Position numbers and translations under genes: made by a program. From contig OX419338.1 in the NCBI GenBank assembly GCA_948470475.1, positions 32,211,882 to 32,275,881 on the forward strand: 64,000 bases of DNA, in the 5' to 3' direction. This DNA is from Galaxea fascicularis. Its lineage: Eukaryota > Cnidaria > Anthozoa > Scleractinia > Euphylliidae. The notes beneath the pieces are model-generated. The model worked only from the letters and a program-made list of their open reading frames with translations, did no database searches and had not been told where the DNA came from. Positions 58,701 through 64,000 of this stretch are shown here, in pieces; position 1 is the first letter of the stretch; each line of letters begins with the position of its first letter.

Positions 58701-61700
58701 TCAGTAAATGGGTGTTTTGCCTGAAAAGAAGAAAGCATTTTGGCCACCTATAATGTCAATTATGTCGCGATAAACGACATCCCTTCCCTTGCCATCAGAA
58801 TGACCACAGCATTTTGAATAAATTGATGTTCTGCGAAATAAGGCTTTTTTCCGTTCATGTTTGCTAGCAAAATATTTGCCACACTTTACACTGCCATTGG
58901 GTAATATTTAATGCATTTTAATGCATTGCATAGCATAGCATAGCTTTAAATATTGTTCAATGGAGGTGTAAAAACAAAGTAACAATGTTCTTTGTTCCTT
59001 AGTTTCAGCTCAGTCGAAGAAAAGACGAAGTGTTGCACAACCATCCGAGGTAAGTTTACGGTGTTTCTCTTCAGTAGTGCTGTTTAATTTGTTGAAAGAG
59101 ATTTTCCCGCATGGTCTCCTTTTTGAATCTCGAGAAGACCCTGGGGACGATGTTGGGGATTTTTGATAAAAGAAAACAGTTGCTTGGGAACGGGTGGTGT
59201 TCAACAATCTTATTCTCACCAGACTCGTATCTCAGAGAGTTGGAGTGAGAGTTATAGGGAGAGGGATCGCGCAATAGGTCCGCAATGCGTACTTGTGTGT
59301 CTTACTAGACCACCTGACAGGCGCTCGGCTCTCGTCAGGACAAATAAATAAATCCGATAGTGACATACTGTGGCTACAAACTTCGTGTAAGCCACACAAA
59401 AAACCCTACGTTTAGCTTAATCATAAGCGACAATAACTAAAAAACGAACTCTGTGACCCTTACATTTTAATTGTTGAAATGTGGTCAGATCGGCAAGATC
59501 AGACGTTTTGAAAAGTAAAAGAGATTGTAGGAAGGGATTCAGAGCCACTTTAGTTAAGATTACCTTGATTTTTATTATGCTAATTACATTCCGACAATAA
59601 AAGTGGGGATCACAAAACTCATTTTTTAGTCGTTATTGCTTAAAGCTAAAATTAGGGGAATTCTTAACGGGTGAGCGTTGCTATGGCAACTTATACAGTA
59701 GAAAATCATTTTCACCAACGTTTAGACAGTGCTTTGATACCACTTTTAAGGTAAATATTGGTAATAATAATACATCAGTGTGACAGTGCTTGAAAGTGCT
59801 GTGAAACTGGTTTGAGCTACGCAGTCGGGACAACAGCGTGCCTGGTTTCTTTAGTATTTCCAGTCTGTATTATGTTTGAGTTAGATTTTGTTTGTTCTTT
59901 TGTTTTATACAATTATATTTAACTGTTTTTATTGCAGTTGCCCCGCGCTAATAGCCCTTATTCTCGATTACCAGTTTCACGAAGTGGTGTTACACGGTGA
60001 AACTCTTGACTGTTTTTATCACCATTGCGATCGTTGCGACCGTTTCAGAAGTAGAAAGGAATTGTCCTTTTCGTGAAAGTGGTCTCGCAACAGAAGTTCA
60101 AAAACGTTTCGCAAAACTGGTCATGTTACACAGTGCAACGCCTGCTGAAACTTGCTTCGCAACGCCATTGCACACGAGTTTCAGGTAACAGTTTCAACGT
60201 GCAACAGCGGCTTAAAGACCCAGTATTGCCCATTATGCACTGCGCGCTCGAAACCAATAGACGCCTCGCTCCAGTGAAAACATAACAACAACAGAGGCGC
60301 TTGAAGCATAGTGGACAATACTGGATCTTTACGTTTACGTAGCAACGAGAAATTGCCAGTGTAGTGACGTTCGGATATCTCCAATCGTTGTCTTATGTAA
60401 AAATGGCACGTCTATCACCTTTTTGCGAGTTTCGTGACGGGAATCGACCGCTAATTCCCCTGCTTGTCCCTTGAGTGACCACGTGACCATTCTGTTTTAC
60501 ATCAATTCCTTGTCGCCCGCAAAGATATTATTGGCTACTTGCATGCTGTTGCTATCATCCTGTGGTCTTTACTCACATAAAATTAAATAAATCTAGGCCA
60601 GTCATTATCGGGTAATGAAGATAATGAAATGTTATTCTGAATTCAAATTCTCGGAATGTTTCATCTCACAGATAACAGTCACTCTAAAAATAGACTGGAA
60701 TGTGACTGTTGTGGGCAAACCTATTCCCGCTAACTACATCACGAAGGTAAAGAACGGGACGGTGTTGGAAGACATCCTGAACAAGGCGGCTGATGAAGAC
60801 AGCCGAGGTCCATTCAACAAATACGATAGCACCTACCACGCTGGTCTGGGGTACAGTATCACTGCCATGAATGGCACTAAACTGAATCATTCTACCAGCA
60901 CTTATTGGCTGATCTTGGACGAGCAGACTGGAGGAGGCATTCCGTGTGGAATAACCTCGTACGTCCCACAAGACAATTCCACCACCATATTCCGTTTGAC
61001 TGCCTCCTTCGGTCATAACGGCTCTGTGACTGGTTACTGCAAGTCAGCATCCTCCAACAGCCAGGTTCGTTTAAGCTATGCCTTTATAATACTGCCTTCA
61101 CGATCGACGCCTTCGCTCACAAGAGTACAAAAGATGATATCGTTTTGATGTGAAGTCGCCAAGCAAACACAGCTCGTCATATACGTTCTTGTTTTGTCTT
61201 TGGGCAGCCCAAAATAGTTTCTTTCCTGAACGTAAAATTGTCTTAGTTGTAGTGGTTTGTAAACCACGTGCACCGAGTCGATTAAACCAGCACTAACAGA
61301 AATTAAAACACTATAATGACGAAAAGGTGTAAATAGTTCAATATTGGAAAACAAAGCTTTAATATCTTGTTTCCAAGAAGACACCGGGCCCCGCTAAATA
61401 GATTTTCAGTGCACCTAGCCCCAAAATACATTTTTTTTTTCTCTAAAATAAATCTTAGCACCTGTCCGAAACGCTTTGTACCTTTTTTTTTTTTTTTTTT
61501 TACCAAATGCTGACTTTTTATAGCCCTCAAAACTTACAAAAAACAAAGCATAATTTGTTTCACGACCGAGTCAGAAGGGGCGTGAGCCTATTCCTGATTG
61601 GACGTCACAAACTACTTTGCATGTATGTTTACAAAGACGTGATGCAAATTAATTTGTGACGTCAAATCATGATCAGGAATAGGTCTTTGTCCTTCCTTAG

Positions 61701-62573
61701 ATCCAATTAATGAATTAATTAAATTGGTCTCATATATAGGTACCGGCTTCACTCATAAAAGTGACTATTGCATTGGACTGGGATGTAGAAAGAGTCGGAA
61801 AGCCAATTCCGGCTTCATATACTACTCATGTGGCCAATGGCACTGTTCTTGAGGACATCTTGAACAAGGCTGCAGATGCAAATGCTATGGGCCCTTTTAA
61901 CAAGTACGAAACGACATACCACAGTCGTCTGGGATATTCCATCACGGCTATGAATGGCATCGAGCAGGTACGTGTTTCACTGACAGATTCTTGCCTACGT
62001 TTGCGATATTGTTCGTTCATCTTAATTTTACAAGGCGTTAATTTATTGGCCAAGTTAAAGTACAAATGCAGTGCTAAGGTTCGCTTAACAAAAAATTGAA
62101 TTGAACACTGTTGAAAGGTTGGTATTAAAGCGTATAGGCTGCTAAAATCTTGGGCAAAAGTGTTGAGAAAAAAGAAATCCGAAGCCTGTCTAGATCCATG
62201 AGAATATCTAGCTTCTACAATTTTGTCTAAGCCCTACAGGCTTAGGAAAGGGGGGACTAGACGCTGAGGCGTAATAACGAAAACCAAAGCATGCTGAGGT
62301 TGACGAGATTCCCAGTGCTGGAGAGGTTTGATAATCATTTTGCTTAACTTTCAGGACCCACAGACGAGTACCTACTGGATAATTTACGATGACAAAACTG
62401 GAAAGCCGACTCCGCATGGCGTCAATCAGTTTAAACCAAAAAATAACTCTGTAACAATCTTTCGACTTGTTTCACCAACTGAAACTCGGTCTGAAGGCGC
62501 TACTCACAAGGTTTTTGATACACTGGTGGTTTTGGTGTGCCTGCTAGCCATACCTCAACACTCGTATTTGTAA
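55722..62573 (+). CDS. Secreted protein with two tandem DUF4430 (transcobalamin C-terminal-like) domains
   Basis: Five phase-consistent exons (55722-55782, 59003-59049, 60672-61064, 61740-61967, 62355-62573) give 315 aa. Residues 1-23 form a signal peptide (MIIFIFFVFLGVTRTVSA), followed by a dibasic KKRR (26-29), a possible furin site. Two homologous domains follow (37-167 and 168-315). Each has KVKNGTVLEDILNKAAD or HVANGTVLEDILNKAAD, GPFNKY, LGYSITAMNG and STYW, the pattern of DUF4430, which resembles the C-terminal beta domain of cobalamin carriers. Several N-glycosylation sites are seen. The last 20 residues are hydrophobic (TLVVLVCLLAI), as in GPI-anchor signals. Without an N-terminal alpha-helical domain, cobalamin binding is not implied; function is unknown. 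AATAAA follows at about 63069. Confidence 0.85.
56890..57260. repeat. Short diverged direct repeats in intron 1
   Basis: GTGAAAATTTACGC(G/T)ACAGTGGAAATTG occurs at about 56899 and 57161, and TAGTTCGCTGCAGTTNTGAAATAT at about 57122 and 57242. This is a partial tandem duplication with no coding meaning. Confidence 0.5.
57314..57438. repeat. 125-bp palindromic MITE in intron 1
   Basis: The left arm TGATCAGTTCCAAG and CCTTTCTGGGGGCAAAC are repeated inverted at the right, with a 14-bp extra segment in one arm. Confidence 0.65.
57816..58106 (+). other. Small ORF with signal-peptide-like start
   Basis: A 96-residue frame starting MSIEVVTFAAILCAFSGLAE, a good secretory signal shape, followed by a short stretch with several Cys. 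It lies in intron 1 of the DUF4430 gene on the same strand. No donor in the right phase was found to make it an alternative first exon, and no family is recognised. Confidence 0.25.
60213..60331. repeat. 119-bp foldback repeat in intron 2
   Basis: TAAAGACCCAGTATTGCCCA at the left is repeated inverted at the right (GGACAATACTGGATCTTTA), with GAGGCG/CGCCTC pairing inside. Confidence 0.6.
61587..61683. repeat. 97-bp foldback repeat in intron 3
   Basis: CCTATTCCTGATTGGACGTC at the left and its near-inverse ending ATGATCAGGAATAGG at the right; TGACGTCA-like sites occur in both arms. Confidence 0.6.
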
Positions 62574-62706
62574 TTAGAAGGAAGAACTCTGTCCAATTCC
62601 ACATTAATGTTTTGAAGAATTCAATGCCTTTACGTTTTAGCTGTTGTGGGTTAAAAGCTTTGTCAGCCCTGCTATTAGTAACTGAGCAAACTAGTGATGT
62701 TCAATC

Positions 62707-62914
62707 TCTTTAACTCCCAAGATCTGACTAGCAATTCTCCCTTCAAGCTGACATACATTTGCTAGTAAATTACTAAAGAGGATTTTGTGTTAAATTGAGA
62801 TAACACCCTCCAAGTGATAAATTTGTCTATTCTCTTCACCTGTTTGTTTTATAATGTATTGACGTTCTAAAGAGAAGTTACATGTTGATCATTCCTAGGA
62901 GTTGAAGAGGTTAA
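62707..62914. repeat. Interspersed repeat, family D copy 3 (complete)
   Basis: It starts CTTTAACTCCCAAGATCTGA and ends GGAGTTGAAGAGGTTAAG, so the termini are inverted repeats (TTAACTC-type). About 208 bp; the most complete of the three family members in the window. Confidence 0.7.
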
Positions 62915-64000
62915 GCAAGCTTAGTTTATAGGATTTAGTATGTTGTGCCGCCCAGCTCGATGTTAGAATCGAAGTTAAGCGATAAGCACATACGAGTTTA
63001 AATGATCAGCTCTACCCTCCTATTAACCGGAAGCTATATAAGAGACAGCCATAGAGACTCAGCTGCCAAATAAAAATCTGCGGTCTTGTGCAATCTTTCC
63101 TCGTTATATTGCAACTAGGCAGACTCTGGAACCCTGAGCTATGCTGTCTGAGATTAATTACCCCCAAAACCAAATTTCGCCTCCAGAGAGTATACTGGGA
63201 AAATAGATAACCTTCTTTTAAATCCAGTGAAACACAACTTTGCGATCATTTATGGTAAAAGAAGTGAACGCTGAATTGACAAAATTCTGCGAGGTAATTA
63301 GGCACCATTTTAACCGGTTAGGTTTAACACAGGACAAAGAAAATCATCTGTTGGTATGGCCAATGAAGGGTTGGGGGTGTGACCACTCCATCATACAAGA
63401 GTCCGTCTATGTATATCTGTCTAAACCTGAATGTTTTTGGTCTCCAACACCACTGCAGGGAAAACCAAGAACCCTAATTGGGATTTGTGTGTGGTTAACT
63501 CTTTATTTCCGTGACAATAGAGGTGACAATCGTTCTATTTTTTTTAGATTGAAAAAATGGACTTGTCATGCTAATTACTGGAAACAATTTAGTTCTCTGT
63601 TAGACACACCTCACCCGTTTCTTTAAACAGCTGGTATCGGTTTGTGTACTTAGCATCCACACATTCATAAATAGGTCACTTCCAAGCTGCTTATCACCTG
63701 TTTGTCGAAGCGATGTTTCGTGTGCACTCTTTGGAATGGAGATAGTTCTCAGTCATTTATACGTGTATGTAAAAGAAATGAAACTGCACGAAATGCAATG
63801 AATTCAGGAATGGCTTACTATCAAATCGCGACGTAAAGCACGTGCATGATTTTATCTTCGTAATCTGTAGTTTTTCTAAAGTTTCGTTTTTTGAACGCAG
63901 CATACTCAACGTTCTCTAGTAAGCTTTAGAGGTACTTGATCGTCCTTGGTCGAGCAAAGGGCTTTTGCTACTTAAGATAAAACTAGAATGAATCATATCT
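62915..64000. other. 3' flank of the DUF4430 gene; no further gene recognised
   Basis: An AATAAA at about 63069-63074 may end the DUF4430 transcript. A 128-codon plus frame at 63240-63626 shows no recognisable domain and is probably non-coding. Confidence 0.4.

Noticed and set aside
63240..63626. 128-residue ORF at the window end
   Set aside because: No recognisable domain, no splice or promoter context, and composition typical of non-coding AT-rich DNA.

Overview
This is eukaryotic, animal-type DNA. It has introns with GT/AG boundaries, AATAAA polyadenylation signals, many short interspersed repeats, and non-LTR retrotransposon remnants. The gene content (PEX14, NOC2L, a divergent intronless class A GPCR, a DUF4430/transcobalamin-like secreted protein, a granulin-like secreted protein) and the repeat types (tRNA-derived SINEs, palindromic MITEs) fit an anthozoan cnidarian, most likely a stony coral. 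That taxonomic call is inference from style and families; no search was run.

Layout. Positions 1-9.7 kb are gene-poor and repeat-rich. They include a 3.0 kb DNA transposon nested inside one of two adjacent copies of a MITE family, and degenerate transposon ORFs. At 9,724-10,842 is an intronless gene for a secreted protein that joins a Cys-Cys-rich, granulin-like region to a C-terminal domain resembling an ADP-ribosyltransferase. From 10.9 to 20 kb there are only repeat remnants: a CxCxxGC-type transposon-derived pseudogene, MITEs and a LINE 3' end. From 20.0 to 27.0 kb, PEX14 lies on the minus strand (11 exons, 401 aa reconstructed). It shares a 114-bp head-to-head promoter with NOC2L on the plus strand, which spans 27.1-54.5 kb (18 exons, 747 aa reconstructed).

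NOC2L introns hold most of the unusual DNA. They contain a 1.8 kb Mutator-like element with a perfect 97-bp terminal inverted repeat and 9-bp target duplication, a 0.9 kb inverted-repeat element, and tRNA-derived SINEs. The 10.9-kb intron 13 carries about 5.5 kb of a 27-bp tandem repeat (roughly 200 units), itself interrupted by a 997-bp transposon. The same intron carries an intact antisense single-exon GPCR gene. Because 27 is a multiple of 3 and the unit lacks stops in several frames, the array produces very long but almost certainly meaningless ORFs on both strands.

From 55.7 to 62.6 kb lies a five-exon gene for a 315-aa secreted, probably GPI-anchored protein with two tandem DUF4430 domains. 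The last 1.4 kb shows no confident gene. Functionally, the two housekeeping genes (peroxisomal import, ribosome biogenesis) share only a promoter. The granulin/ART-like and DUF4430 proteins are separate secretory-pathway genes, and nothing suggests an operon-like pathway. Exon coordinates were derived by hand from reading-frame phase, splice consensus and recalled family structure.
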